Notes under the pieces: model-generated | What the model was told of the DNA's origin: nothing | Databases searched by the model: none | Seen by the model: only the letters and a program-made list of their open reading frames with translations | Part shown: piece by piece, positions 46,005-59,330 of the stretch | Layout: the number at the start of each line of letters is the position of its first letter | Position numbering within the stretch: position 1 is the stretch's first letter | Assembly: GCA_029204225.1 (NCBI GenBank) | Contig: MU831571.1 | Span: 62,001-126,000 of the forward strand | Source: Diphasiastrum complanatum | Taxonomy: Eukaryota > Streptophyta > Lycopodiopsida > Lycopodiales > Lycopodiaceae | DNA length: 64,000 nt | Direction of reading: 5' to 3' | Program-made: the position numbers and the translations under genes

Positions 46005-46440
46005 ATGTCAGAATCCGACATCCAAATGCATCGAAATGACATCGGACCTTTTTTTTAATTATTGTGTTAACAGACATCGGATTTTGACGTGTATTTGGGA
46101 CGTTGGAATCCAACATTCAAGTAGATGTCGGATGGACATCGGATGTCAGATGATTTTTGGGAGTGTTCAGTATTAACAAACGTCAGAATCCGACGTCTAA
46201 TTTTTTTTGTCGGATTCCGACATCCACGTCGGATCGGAAGCGACGTCTTTGGACGTCGGATTTCGACATCCACGTCGGACGTCGAAATCTGACATCCACG
46301 TGGACCCGGCCACCATCCACTGGGACTTGATGTTCGGGATTCCGGCAAGTTATGGATGTCGGATTTCGACGTATTTTATAAATGTCGGATTCCGACGACC
46401 TCATTGCGACGTGTTTTTTTGACATCCGTGACGAATTAAA
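46005..46440. repeat. CACTA subterminal repeat field
   Basis: At least ten short related units in both orientations built on GTCGGATTCCGACATC and GACGTCGGA. Such arrays next to the terminal repeat are where En/Spm-type transposases bind. CG dinucleotides are far more frequent here than in the flanks. Confidence 0.75.
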
Positions 46441-46483
46441 TAAAAATTAAACTCGCGATTCACGTCGCAAAACACGTCACAAA

Positions 46484-46503
46484 TCACAGCGGGTGTTGTA
46501 GTG
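46484..46503 (-). repeat. CACTA terminal inverted repeat (right end)
   Basis: On the minus strand CACTACAACACCCGCTGTGA. The outermost CACTA is diagnostic of the superfamily. The next three bases (ACA, 46504-46506) would be the target duplication; the left copy is not available for comparison. Confidence 0.8.
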
Positions 46504-48284
<1,781 letters not shown>

Positions 48285-48601
48285 CTAGAATCTTGGATCT
48301 CGGCTATGACAGTAGTATGGCATGAAGGCAAATGGAGCAGCTTTGAAAAAGACTTCATCGTAGTAAACTTTTCTTAAGATGAGATCTGCTCCAAGCTTTC
48401 CATTGCCAGTGTTTGCTATCAAATTGCACGAATCATCAGTTGACACCAGTAGACGAGCCTTGCAGTTCCCAGTGCCATGTACCAAGGGGTTGTGATCAGG
48501 AAGCTTAATTTGATAGAATCCTTTCGCATTGGTTTTGGCGTCCCCATATGATGTGACATGGCCGGTCTGTCGATCCCTGCACATGACACTAACCAGTGCA
48601 T
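48285..48601 (-). CDS. Ole e 1-like gene, exon 2
   Basis: Starts after GGCAG at 48602-48606, completing a split Asp codon, and ends with TAG at 48285-48287. Encodes residues 71-175 with four of the six Cys. Confidence 0.85.
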
Positions 48602-48948
48602 CTGCCATCCAAGACATCCAGAAAATCATTTCGACAACCAAAACTAGTACAGTTAGATCTCGTAATTGTTCATGATTTCTTGCCGACTACAATCTGTGAG
48701 AAGCACCAATCAAACTTTGATTGCATTTTTCACTTACCAGGAATTGATTTGATCCATCTGCTGTCGTTGTGAGCACACTCATGGCAGTAAACGTATCCTT
48801 CAACTACAGTGCTGAGCGATCTTTGTTTTCCCCAGTTTCCTTCCTCGCCTTTGCCTAGGCCTACGTCGTTGAGAGCTACGGCATAACGAAATGCGAGAAC
48901 AAAAGAGAGAAGCACGAGGAAACTCCACATTCTCCCACTGCACTCCAT
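48285..48948 (-). CDS. Secreted Pollen Ole e 1/extensin-like family protein, two exons
   Basis: Exon 1 (48948-48738) and exon 2 (48601-48285) join across a 136-bp GT-AG intron (donor CTG|GTAAGTG, acceptor GGCAG|AT) to give 175 residues. A signal peptide (hydrophobic core WSFLVLLSFVLAF, likely cut after AVA at residue 25) directs the protein to the secretory path and cell wall. After a short linker the Ole e 1-like domain has VEGYVYCHEC, SVMCRDRQTG, the sheet-turn KTNAKGFYQIKLP, NCKARLLVS, SCNL and a late YYCHS. Six Cys (55, 58, 78, 117, 129, 168) fit the three-disulfide pattern of the family. The start at 48948 fits a normal signal peptide; an in-frame Met 14 codons upstream (48990) would make the peptide unusually long. 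The gene looks intact. The exact role is not known; relatives are cell-wall or pollen-tube proteins. Confidence 0.85.
48738..48948 (-). CDS. Ole e 1-like gene, exon 1
   Basis: Encodes the signal peptide and residues to 70, ending one base into a codon before GTAAGTG at 48737. Confidence 0.82.
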
Positions 48949-49060
48949 CTTTTCGCTCCTGGAGCACAAAACCAGTTCTCTTGCACGCATAGACAGAGAG
49001 CCAGATCAGTGAAATGCTATTGCTAGGATGTGATGTCATTGTAATGTCTCCCTTTCTTGA

Positions 49061-49070
49061 GATATATAGT
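49061..49070 (-). promoter_or_regulatory. TATA box of the Ole e 1-like gene
   Basis: The minus strand reads CTATATATCT, 113 bp before the chosen ATG. A start site about 30 bp downstream (near 49032) would give a 5' UTR of about 85 nt. Confidence 0.6.
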
Positions 49071-50337
49071 TGCAGCAGGTAGGTAGATAGCTAAACTGCT
49101 ATCGTGAGAGTTGACGCCATCTACGTGCCGTCGTGAGCACAACCAAACAGCACCACTTAGCACGTTGTGTTGGTGGATGAGGCGGAGGCCCTGCCAAACA
49201 GGAACTTATTCCCTTCTCGAGGGTGAGGTAAATCCCACCTTCATCGAATGGTGTATACTATTGGTTCCCTCAATGGATTGGAGATGGGAATTCGCTCCTA
49301 CAAGAAAGAACATGTGGGTCATAAAGTTTGAGTATGGAATGTTCCCTAGTTGGAATGGTGGTATTGGGCTCCCACCACCCTCAAGAGGGCCCTCATGTGC
49401 TTATAGTTGGCTTCATTGGATTGGACAGCCATAAACAGGTAACTTCCGTCCAATCAAGTCATTCAACTCAGCCAATAGGTTAGAGTCCATTCCAAGAGTT
49501 CAACAGAGTTTACATTCAAGCAAGCAACAACCACAAGCCGCGAGAGATATGAAGGCAACCAGTTTTTGGACCGAATGGTCCCGATGACATACCATTGGCA
49601 TCCCGGGATGTGACCCTCAGCACCAAATTAATTAAACGATTTTGGAGTGGCCTTACAACTAAAACCCAAAAGGTAATCAGAGTTAGTTTAAGGAAAATCC
49701 CACTTTGTTATTAAGTTTGAAAAATGTCAAGTGTGAATTCGACCCCAGTCTTCGAGGTGCTGGCATGTCAAGGCTAGTGCCAGAACATCATTCCAACAAG
49801 GGGATCTAAGACTTACTTGGAGCTCACCCTGAGTCGCAGCCCGCATCCCCCTATGGTTATGGTGTGCTTTAGCTTCTGATGCCCTCATAGCAAGTGCTTA
49901 GACCAATCTGGTAAAGCATGGTCTTCTCTCTCTAAATTTTACTGATCATTAGGTCCCCAAGCTTCCTTGAATCATGCTTGGAAGGTGTGAGGTGATTGCA
50001 CATGAGTTTGAGCTCTTTGGACTTTGCTAGAACCGATCAAAGTTTCTGAGCGATAGGAGTGTGTGATGGTCCTCCCCACTTCTATAACTTAGAGTTAACT
50101 TCTTGGACAAAAGCTTTTCCAACACCTTGTTTTCCATCTTGCTAGAATTTTGGCTTTGATCCAACTTATTGCCAATTTTTTATGAAGATCCTAGGGTTTT
50201 CTCATGTTGAGAGAAAACCCAACTGAAAGTGATTTTTTCCCACGCTCAGTGAGTTTCAATTTTGAAGATGGCCACCCCAATGAAGACCAAGTGCTCTAGA
50301 TAAGCTCTCCCTCCAACTTTTGTTGTTGCTCACATGA
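49071..50337. other. Intergenic stretch, no gene seen
   Basis: A few short open frames without recognisable domains. Part of it (49500-49900) is less AT-rich than the rest and may be an unrecognised repeat. Confidence 0.45.
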
Positions 50338-50863
50338 GAGTAAAATCATCTGAATAAACACTTTTGGAAAGTGTGGGAAACTATAGAACATGAGTTTCAG
50401 AGATTCAAGTTTGAATTAGAATCTAGTCCTCATTAATGCTAGAATTTTCATTATGGAGGGAAACCAAAGTTCAAAGTTAGGTTTGGAGCTGACATAAAAG
50501 GATGTAACTCATGAGAAGAGAAGAGATTCTCTCTCTCTTATCTCATTATACATGGTTCTCTTTGGGTTCTACTATCCATTGATGCACTATATTAGTGATA
50601 TCTTGCAATTTTGTGTGTAGAATGCTTATTTTATGCTATTTTCATATCCACACGTGTGAAATACAATTGTTTACTATTTTTGTATGGATAGAAACGTCAT
50701 CATATCTTATGTTTGAAATTTGATCAGGTTCTTAGTGAGTTTGCATCTCTTTCATTAAGTAGATGTTGATTTTTCTACATTGGCAAGATTGGTAGATTTG
50801 ATCTATTTCTAACCCATGATCATTTTATGGAATTAGATCTTAATTGATCTGAAATTCTTTACA
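50338..50863 (+). repeat. 5' LTR, start missing
   Basis: Aligns with the right LTR from about 53281 onward and ends TTCTTTACA. Its TATA box is altered (CATAAAAG at 50493-50500 against TATAAAAG in the right copy). The CT run is only about five units (50529-50538). Contains the perfect palindrome CACACGTGTG at 50649-50658. Confidence 0.85.
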
Positions 50864-50875
50864 TGGTATCAGAGC
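50864..50875 (+). promoter_or_regulatory. Primer binding site
   Basis: TGGTATCAGAGC directly after the LTR end. Confidence 0.92.
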
Positions 50876-51461
50876 TTGTGTTGCAGTTTGTGAAAGGATC
50901 TAGTACATCTATCAAGGATTTGGTGAAGATATCAATGCTAGAGCATGCTAGATTGATTTCTATCTAAAAATCGAGTCTCTTGCATATGTAGATTGGATCT
51001 TTTGTAGATCAAAAATCATTTTAGGTTATAGAACTTGATGAATTCTGATTTCACACCACACTTACTATAAATTGCCAATTTGGATGCATTAGATAGGTCT
51101 CACTTGAGGCTACAAGATTGCATATCAAGTTTTAGACAATTGCATGTAGAATTTGAAATAATCAATTTTTTGTGATTTTGTCAAAACCCTAATTTTGATT
51201 GAATCTCTAGATTGTGAGGTTAATAAACTTAATTTGAGTGTGTTTCAATCTTAGGAAGTGGCAAGAGTCATTAGATTGAGGATAGATCATAGGTTGATCA
51301 AGATTTATAAATTCTATGTGTTGATTTGCTAGATATAAGTGCTAGACGAGAATTGAGAGGTTCCATATCTTTGTGATTTCTTTTTGGAAACATTTGTTGT
51401 ATCTCAAAATAGTGCCTTATGCATTGGAACAAGCTGAAAGAAAAGGATCAGGTCATGCAAC

Positions 51462-52197
51462 ATGGCTACATCAAGTGGATACATGTTGGAAAGCAATGAT
51501 AGGCTTACCTCAAGCAACTATTCATTGTGGAAAGTGAGGATGGAATCACTTCTTGAGATGAATGATGTTTTGGATATTGTTGTAGGTTTGGAGGAGAGGC
51601 TAGCAACACAACAGGAACAAATGAGGTATGACAAGAGGGCCAAAAGAGCTCTACACATGATCAAGATGAATGTTACCAATGAACTTCTCAAGGAAGTTGG
51701 TAAGAGTACTTCATCAGAAAGGATGCTTGGGATTCACAAAGAAGCTTTATGAATCCAAGTCTACTTCTGGAGTGTTGACTCTAAGAAGGCAAATCTTTCA
51801 ATGTTTGCAAAAGAATGAAGAAAGTCCTAATATTTTTGTTTTGAGAGTGAAGGCTTTGAATGATGAGTTAGCTCGCATTGATGAGAGCATTAAGGAAGGA
51901 GAGCTTATTCAAGTTATTTTTAATGAATTGTTGGATGCTCATGCTAACATTGTACAAAGTCTTGCCATTCAAAAGACTTTTCCAAGTTTGATTGGTCTTC
52001 AAAAGATTTTGATCAATGAAGAATATAGGCTTCAAGCTAAAGCATCAACATCTCAAGTTGGAGAGGAGGCTACATTCATCAAGGGCAAATCTAAGGGCAA
52101 AGCAAAAGTAAGTGATTTAAAGGGCAAGATCAAGGGGAATCTTCTTCAAATGGCAAAAGGAAAGATGAGGTTGAGTGCTAACCTTGATAAGACATGA
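51462..52197 (+). pseudogene. copia gag, frameshifted and truncated
   Basis: Starts at Met 51462 (MATSSGYMLESNDRLTSSNYSLWKVRMESLL). A frameshift near 51720 moves reading to the frame that continues with LYESKSTSGVLTLRRQIFQ and INEEYRLQAKAST. The zinc knuckle is missing. At the 3' end a 21-bp segment (TTGAGTGCTAACCTTGATAAG) occurs twice (52171-52191 and 52199-52219) across the junction with integrase. Confidence 0.88.
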
Positions 52198-53160
52198 TAT
52201 TGAGTGCTAACCTTGATAAGCCATTTTGGGATCAAGCTTTGTTGTGTGCTAATTTCTTGTGCAATAGGTGGCCAAGTGCTATTTTGGATGGAAGGACACC
52301 TTTTGAGATGCTATTCAACAATCAAGTTGTGGAGGATATCAAGAGTGCTCTCAAGAAGGAATTTGAGGTGCATGATCTTGGTCACTTACATTATATTCTA
52401 GGAATAGAGGTGACTAGATCTTCTCAATCTACTTTCATTTGTCAAGAGAAGTATGGTAATTCTATACTAGGAAACTTTCATATAGTAGATGCAAAATCGT
52501 GTGATACACCAATGGAGTCTCATGTAAAGCTAACTATAAGAGGTAATGAAAGATCCTTCAAGGACATTACTCTCTATAGGAAGCTAGTTGGTTCACTCAT
52601 CTATCTAACCATCACAAGACCAGATCTAAGCTATTGTGTTGGGAGATTGAGCCAATTCATGCAAGATCCTAGTGAAGAGCATTGGAATCTAGGGAAACGA
52701 CTTTGAGGTACATCATTGGAACTCGTGATTTTGGCATATTGTACGAGGGATCATCACCTAACTTGTTTGGATTTTCCATGTCAAAGAAACAAGCCACTAT
52801 CTCATTGTCATTTAGTGAGGCCGAGTACAAAGCTCTTACACATTGCACAAGATGGTATGGATCAAGAGGATGATCATAGATATTCACTTGCTGGATTTTT
52901 TAGAGATCTCAATCATCTTTTATGACAATCTATCAGCCCAAAGGTTGGCAACCAATCCTATCTTTCATGCTAGGAGCAAGCACATTGAGGTGGCAGATCA
53001 CTTTGTAAGGGAGCAAGTCATGGCAAAAGAGGTGGAGCTTCAGCATGTGTCCTCAAGGGAATGTGTAGCTGATATCTTCACCAAAGCATTGGGAAAGGAC
53101 TTGTTCATGAAGAATAGGACTTCACTTGGAGGGTTATCAAAGTCTATGCTCAAACTAGTT
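52194..53160 (+). pseudogene. copia integrase piece fused to reverse transcriptase end and RNase H
   Basis: The frame starts inside integrase (ANLDKPFWDQALLCANFLCNRWPS ... GRTPFEMLF), then at about 52328 jumps to reverse transcriptase after the YVDD block (IKSALKKEFEVHDLGHLHYILGIEV). TRPDLSYCVGRLSQFMQ follows. The RNase H SDSDFAGD block is missing (LFGFSMSKKQATISLS), then SEAEYKAL and HHFVREQ-like DHFVREQVMAKEV, ending in FTKALGKDLFMKNRTS. Frameshifts occur near 52700 and 52860. Confidence 0.9.
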
Positions 53161-53170
53161 GAAGAGGGAG

Positions 53171-53914
<744 letters not shown>

Positions 53915-54849
53915 TGTTAATTAACAAATAACAACGACAAAATTTTCCCTTGAGATAGCTCTTCTAAGGACCTTTTTCTAGTTGTTCCCACACAGATCTA
54001 TCACAAAATCGTAGTTTGTGTCTTGTAGGGTGTGAAGTGACACATTCAAATTGTATGAGTTAATAATTGATATATAAATGCTTCTCAAATTTGGGTGTAA
54101 AACACCAGTCGTTAGCTACTGGTGTGAAAGGGCTATCAATCATTCAACTGTAAGGATTCTTTTCATGTGTTATGTACAATGTATTCTTTTTAAATGTTAA
54201 TCTTTTCTAGTCGATGAATAAAGCATGTGCCTTTGTACTTATGTTAAACTTGGCTGGTGAATCAAGCCCACACCATAATTCTTAGATTCTAGTTTGGCCT
54301 TGATGAGAACATCAACTTTTTCAAATGAGGAGAGGATGTTGGAAAGCCCACTTAGGTGCAATAAGCATGACTCATAAGACTCGAATGAGTGACACTCCCA
54401 AGCATCCCAAAGCAAGTTAGGAAGTCAAGGATTGAGCCTTTGACTTGTGATAAGCCAGTCAAGTAGTCACAAGACATGAGCTAGCTTTAAGCTCGAGTTG
54501 TGGCCTAGTCAGTTCTTGGGACCCATGTCTAGGGGCTAAGTTGATTCTGCCAGTCGGGGTAACTCTCGGGATTCATATCCGAGAGTTAGACCGATTATGC
54601 CATAACTTGGCCGCATCTGTCCCCCCTATGTGTAAACATCACCAGGCCCTCGAACCATGAAAAATTATCGTACTTACAACCAGAGAGTAGCACCTTGTCG
54701 CATCAAGTCCCTCGTTTTGTTGACTACCCTGACTATTGAGCACACTTGTGCTTATACCTTAGGTGGCACCATGTACAATAGTTATTTTAATGAATCCTAA
54801 ACAATGGCCATCCCTATGAGACCCGCATAGTTGACCGACAACAAGTCAG
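53915..54849. other. Non-coding stretch, possible gypsy LTR
   Basis: No gene. At 54331-54337 the sequence GAGAGGA|TGTTGGAAAGCCCAC could be a polypurine tract and LTR start, but no partner was found. Confidence 0.35.
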
Positions 54850-56303
54850 TTTTGATACCATCTTGGGTCAATTTCTAGATGTGTTTGTTGAGCAATTACC
54901 TAAAGGTGAAACTCTGACTAGATTTGTGGATTATACCATTGAATTGTAACTAGGATATAAACCAATTAACTTGCCACTTTATAGGCTATCAAAAGCTGAA
55001 AAGGAAGAAGTACACAAAAAAGTTCATGAGTTGCTCTCACATGAATTTATTGTTCAAAGTAAGTCATCTTTTGTCTCTCTAGTGTTACTTGTTAAGAAGA
55101 AAGATGGAACATTCAAAATGTGCATTTAATATCAGGCTCTCAACAAAATTATCATAAAAAGCAGATATCATATTTCCATGGTAGATGATTTGTTGGATAA
55201 TTTGAAAAAAGCTGGTGACTTTTTGAAAATAGATCTATGTTCATAATACCATCAGATCAAAGTCAAAGAAGCGGATCAACATAAAACAACTTTTTACACT
55301 CATAGGAGACACTACAAATTCAAAGTTATGGCTTTCAGATTAACTAAAGCTCTTGTACATTTCAGGCTCTCATAAAAAAAATCTTTGAATCTTATCTATA
55401 CCTATTTGTATTGGTATTCTTTGATGACATCTTGATATATAGTAGAAACATGGAGGAGCATGCGGTCAAAATAGTTGTGGTCAAAATTAAGATATGGTAA
55501 AATTTTCACAATAACTTTGTCGAATGCTGATTTGATAAAAAGAACTTTGAGTACTGGACTCAAGCGAACTGCTTCAAGATGGATCAATGGTGAATTGGTT
55601 CTTGATAGTGATTCTTGAGAGCTCAGGTGGATTTCCAACAAATTTTTTAAAAGATAGAACTGCCCCCGTGTTCCGGAAACCTTTTTGGGGTTCCCCTCCA
55701 AAAACCTACAAATATTGGTGTATGATCATTCTAGTTGTGTTTGCTCCTAAATCTAAGTTTATTCCACAAATACTATACGAGCTACACTCATCTCTGAGTG
55801 CTAGGCATAGTGGAATGTTGAAGACATATCAAGCAATCAAAAAGCTATTTAGATGGGCTAGTATGAAGAAGACTATATATACATATGTGAAAAAATGTAT
55901 TACTTGTTAATCGAATAAGGTGAAACATGTCAAGCAACCATGTTTATTGCTACACAATGTTGAAAAAATTTAAGTATGGACTTAATACCTTCCTTGTCAA
56001 CAATATTTGGAGGCCATGATGGTATCTATGTGCTGGTGGATAGGCTTACAAAGTATGCACAATTTTTACCTTATACAATCACTAATAGTGTAGCTCAAAT
56101 AGCACAAATATGTTTGAAGAATGTCTTCAATTCACATGGAATACCAAAGGTGAAGTGAGCTACAAAGATGGCAAATTCATTTTCAATTTATGGAAAATTG
56201 TAATGGACAAGTTAGGTGTGAAGGATTTCAGCTCATTGATGATCCAATCCACAAAAAGATCTTGGGTTACAAAAGAAGATACTCTACCAATCTCACCAAT
56301 GTA
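54850..56303 (+). pseudogene. gypsy pol remnant: reverse transcriptase to integrase
   Basis: Decayed Ty3/gypsy pol, readable across frames. Reverse transcriptase: LVKKKDGTFKMCI near 55090, YHISMVDDLLDNL near 55170 and the catalytic [12 protein letters not shown] near 55420. RNase H is mostly lost. Integrase: zinc-binding HSGMLKTYQAIKKLFRW ... KKCITC at 55810-55910 and core start DLIPSLSTIFGGHDGIYVLVDRLTKYAQF near 55980. Multiple stops. It is a different lineage from the gypsy at 58398-64000, whose catalytic box reads YLDD. Cut at about 56304 by copia LTR sequence. Confidence 0.85.
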
Positions 56304-56862
56304 GAAAAATCAACATCTACACACAAAATGAGATGCAAAAACTAATAGAACTTGATCAAACATGAATCAAATAATAAAGTATTGTTGCTTTCTGTACAAA
56401 ACTAGCAAGCTACTACATTTCACACGTGTGGATCCAAAAATAGCAAATATAGATCATTCTACACATAGAATTGCATGCAATCACAAGTATAGTGTACCAA
56501 TGGATAGTAGAACCCAAGAGAACCATGTATAAGCATGCGATGAGATAAAGAAGAGAGAATTTATGTCTCTCCACAAGTTACATCCTTTTATAGTAGGTCC
56601 AGACCCTATTTGGCCACTTAGCTTTCCCACCAAAATGCTAACCCTACTATTTTCAGGTCTAGATTCAAAGTACCCAACATTCAATTTTGAATCTACTCAA
56701 ACTCGACTTCTAACTTTCCCACACTTTCAAACTGTCTATTCAAATAAAATTTAGACTAATGAACTTTGAAATGTCAAACTCTAAGTCTAAAACAAAGTTG
56801 GCCTCAATTTGCCAAATAAAAAAATATAGCAAATATGATCAAACTTAGTTGAATATTTCACA
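56304..56862 (-). repeat. Copia LTR (truncated at its 3' end)
   Basis: The minus strand starts TGTGAAATATTCAAC at 56862, has TATAAAAGG at 56592-56584 and the perfect palindrome CACACGTGTG at 56421-56430. Similarity to the related LTRs ends near 56304. Confidence 0.85.
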
Positions 56863-57032
56863 CTCCCTCTTCAACTAGTTTTAGCATGAACTTTGATAAC
56901 ACTTCAAGTGATGTCCTATGCTTCATGAACAAGTCCTTTCCCAATGCTTTGGTGAAGATATCAGCTACACATTCCCTTGAGGACACATGTTGAAGCTTCA
57001 CCTCCTTTGCAATGACTTGCTCCCTTACAAAA
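56304..57032 (-). mobile_element. Copia 3' end: RNase H tail and LTR
   Basis: The minus strand has the end of RNase H (FVREQVIAKEVKLQHVSSRECVADIFTKALGKD, 57032-56880), a purine tract and an LTR from 56862 leftward. The protein and LTR closely resemble the element at 50338-53914, so it is the same family. The remainder is missing; the junction near 57032 is with gypsy LTR sequence. Confidence 0.88.
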
Positions 57033-57600
57033 TTTTGCAATACCACTTCAACGAGCCATGAAGAATCACATAGAATGTAAATGAGATAATTCCTCCATGC
57101 TTCAAACTCTAAAATCTCTAGAAATATACAAAAAACAAACAATAAATGTGAGTGATCAACATTTGCTTGCATGTCCCCTCCTTTGTCCTTTGTTGCCATG
57201 TATCCATCATGAAACTCCCAAAGATAGGCATGTATAACAAATGAGGTTCTTCTCGAAAATGGACTCTTCCACTCCTATTTATACTTGGAGTGGTGGTCAC
57301 TTACAGAAATGCATTGTGGGACAAGTAAGCCACATAGACTAACTTAACTTTGAATCACACTGGTGCCATGGGACAAACCCCCAATAGGCCTTTGTGACTA
57401 ACTTTTACATAGCTTAAAATTACATATCTATGTGCAGTGCCCATGGCAATTTAAACTTAGAACTAAATAACTTAAGCCAGTACGGATACCGTAAAAGCCT
57501 AAACTTGCTGGGCAAGTTCTACGTTTAAATCCTATCATGCTTGTATTTTTGAAAATGTTCCGCAGGATGGCTAGAATATTCCTTGGAATATTAGCCTACA
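57033..57600 (-). repeat. Probable gypsy LTR (partial)
   Basis: The minus strand reads a purine tract AACAGAGGGGATAA followed by TGTAGGCTAATATTCC from 57600. A TATA box (TATAAATAGG) lies at 57283-57274, a normal LTR promoter arrangement. The inner end is lost at the copia junction near 57032. Confidence 0.55.
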
Positions 57601-57612
57601 TTATCCCCTCTG

Positions 57613-58098
57613 TTAAGAACTTGGCGGTCCCACGCCAAGTGCAATGTTAAGACCCCGCTCCTTATGGTGCTGGAGGATCAAAGTCGGTGCAACTTGTAGA
57701 TGTGGAACTTTTTGTAAAGTGTTGTTCCGTAGGAGATGAAGCTTTGAAGAAGTACGAGCATCTCCAGAAGATTTGAATTGAATCAGGTTGGAATTGGCTT
57801 GTTGATGACTTGCTTCCAATTGCTCATGCAGATCATTCAACGGATGATGTACATGAGCTTAGTATTTCTTGAGACATGATGTGAATGCCACACAAGGGGT
57901 TACTGAACAGCGGTGAGAGGAAGATGGAGTGGGTGTGACAGGAGGTGTTGTAATTTCAAAAGTGGTGAAGGTGGATAGATGGATGTTGCTGGATGGATCA
58001 ATTTTCCTTTGCTCATTTGCAAAAACTTGGCTCCAGGGTATGATATCAATTGCTTGGTCATAGAGACGTAATGAAGACACAGATCTGAGGTGGTACAT
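57613..58098 (-). pseudogene. Unrecognised ORF ending just before a polypurine tract
   Basis: An open minus-strand frame from 58098 (MYHLRSVSSLRLYDQAIDII) to 57613 with one in-frame stop at about 57859; 162 codons in total. It is Ser/Thr/Pro-rich in the middle and ends LILQHHKERGLNIALGVGPP. No domain is recognised. Its place before a purine tract and LTR start suggests the 3' end of a retroelement polyprotein or accessory ORF. Confidence 0.4.
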
Positions 58099-58397
58099 TC
58101 TCGGTCTTATCTATGAATGATATTTAAGATAGACCTTACGTAATTGCTAGATAGGATGTAACTGTATTTGGATCAGAAGCAACTATGTATCCATGGATGA
58201 CAAAAGAATTAGTAAGACTAGACGAGCCTAGACACATCTAAGACTACTAATTTTAGTAAGGTGCAAATGGTATCTAACTTGATGAGCATGCACATTGGTA
58301 TCTTCTATACAATACATCGCTGGGTCTATGTAGTCGGAATCAACTTGTGTGATAGACGATGTAGCAATATGTTGACTCTCTACAAAAGACTGTTGTA
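58099..58397. other. Unassigned junction stretch
   Basis: No feature recognised. The boundary between the minus-strand fragment on the left and the plus-strand gypsy on the right lies here. No primer site or LTR of the right-hand gypsy was identified, so its 5' end is probably lost. Confidence 0.35.
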
Positions 58398-59330
58398 TTG
58401 GATGGGGAGCGATCGGCCTTGGATAAGAAGACTCTGGTTCAGAATGTAAACGTGGTGTTTGATCTTCAACGATTTCTCCAAGTCTTTGAAAACGCCTGTG
58501 ACGTCTACGGCGAGACAACACCAGAGGCCATGGTACAGCTCTTCTCGATGACCATGATCGATCGCGCACGAGAGTGGAAACCTTGATTGTGAAGATAAAT
58601 GTGACTGGTTACTCTTGAAAGAGGCATTTATCAAATGATTCAACTCTTTTCACTTGATAGAAAGTCCTTTTGTCAAACTAAGTAATATCAAAATGACAAA
58701 AGATGAAAAAGTACGTGACTATATCGAACGATTTAAACGATTAAAAAGTCAGGTACAAGAGCAACCTACCAAGTCCATGCTCATCATTTGGTGCCTCGTT
58801 GGACTTCCCCGATGGATCTGACGTGAACTTTGTTCCAATAATGAATAGACATCATTGAAACAAGCCATGTCTGATGCCATTCGAGAAGAAAGACAAGGGC
58901 TCAGATGTTGAGGAACCACGGGAACGGAGAGCACATCGTGTTGTCGAAGAAGCTCGACCAAACGATGACACACGAGAACATTTATGGAAAACACAGATGG
59001 AGTTGCTTAATCAGCAACACCAACAACAAATGGAGAAACTCACAAAAGAGTTTTAAAACACTCTTAAGTCTATCCAAAGTTCGATGCCAGGCCAGTTACC
59101 CACTGGCCAAATCCATCATAGACGAGAGAACACGTGGTGCCCTCACTGCCGAGGTACACACACTGGCAATGAGTGTCCTTCATACCAACCGGTCCCAGAT
59201 ACCTCCTTGATCAAATGTGAAATCTGTGACTTTATGGGGCATACCTCCCTTTATTGCTATTATAACCCGAGGAACCAGCCTCACAACCAGTTAGGAGGAT
59301 ATTATCAACCTCCTCGATAACCATTTGTTT
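58398..59330 (+). pseudogene. gypsy gag
   Basis: Capsid region VVFDLQRFLQVFENACDVYGETTPEAMVQLFSMTMIDRAREW (58440-58580) then, after frameshifts, DEKVRDYIERFKRLKSQ near 58710 and a charged coiled segment (LLNQQHQQQMEKLTKEF, to 59056). Two zinc knuckles at 59130-59265: CPHCRGTHTGNEC and CEICDFMGHTSLYC. Several stops interrupt it. Confidence 0.88.

Larger units (their letters stand above)
39490..46503 (+). mobile_element. CACTA (En/Spm-like) DNA transposon, 3' part, with nested copia
   Basis: The right end is a CACTA terminal inverted repeat: the minus strand from 46503 reads CACTACAACACCCGCTGTGA. Inside it lies a subterminal field of short direct and inverted repeats (46005-46440), and at 39607-40620 a transposon-type ORF with introns. 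A copia element (40691-45517) with target duplications splits it. The left terminal repeat was not found; the left boundary is uncertain and may have been lost next to the copia remnant ending at 38572. Confidence 0.7.

Noticed and set aside
46005-46440. CRISPR-like array (regular short repeats)
   Set aside because: Repeat units are degenerate, in both orientations and irregularly spaced, and sit next to a CACTA terminal repeat in a eukaryotic genome; they are transposon subterminal repeats.
49111-49434. 107-codon open frame on the + strand right of the Ole e 1-like gene
   Set aside because: No domain, no splice or codon pattern typical of a gene, and it starts within the promoter-side flank of the minus-strand gene; most likely chance.
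58228-58569. 113-codon minus-strand frame overlapping the gypsy gag start
   Set aside because: Its right half is the antisense of a recognisable gag domain; the left half has no domain.
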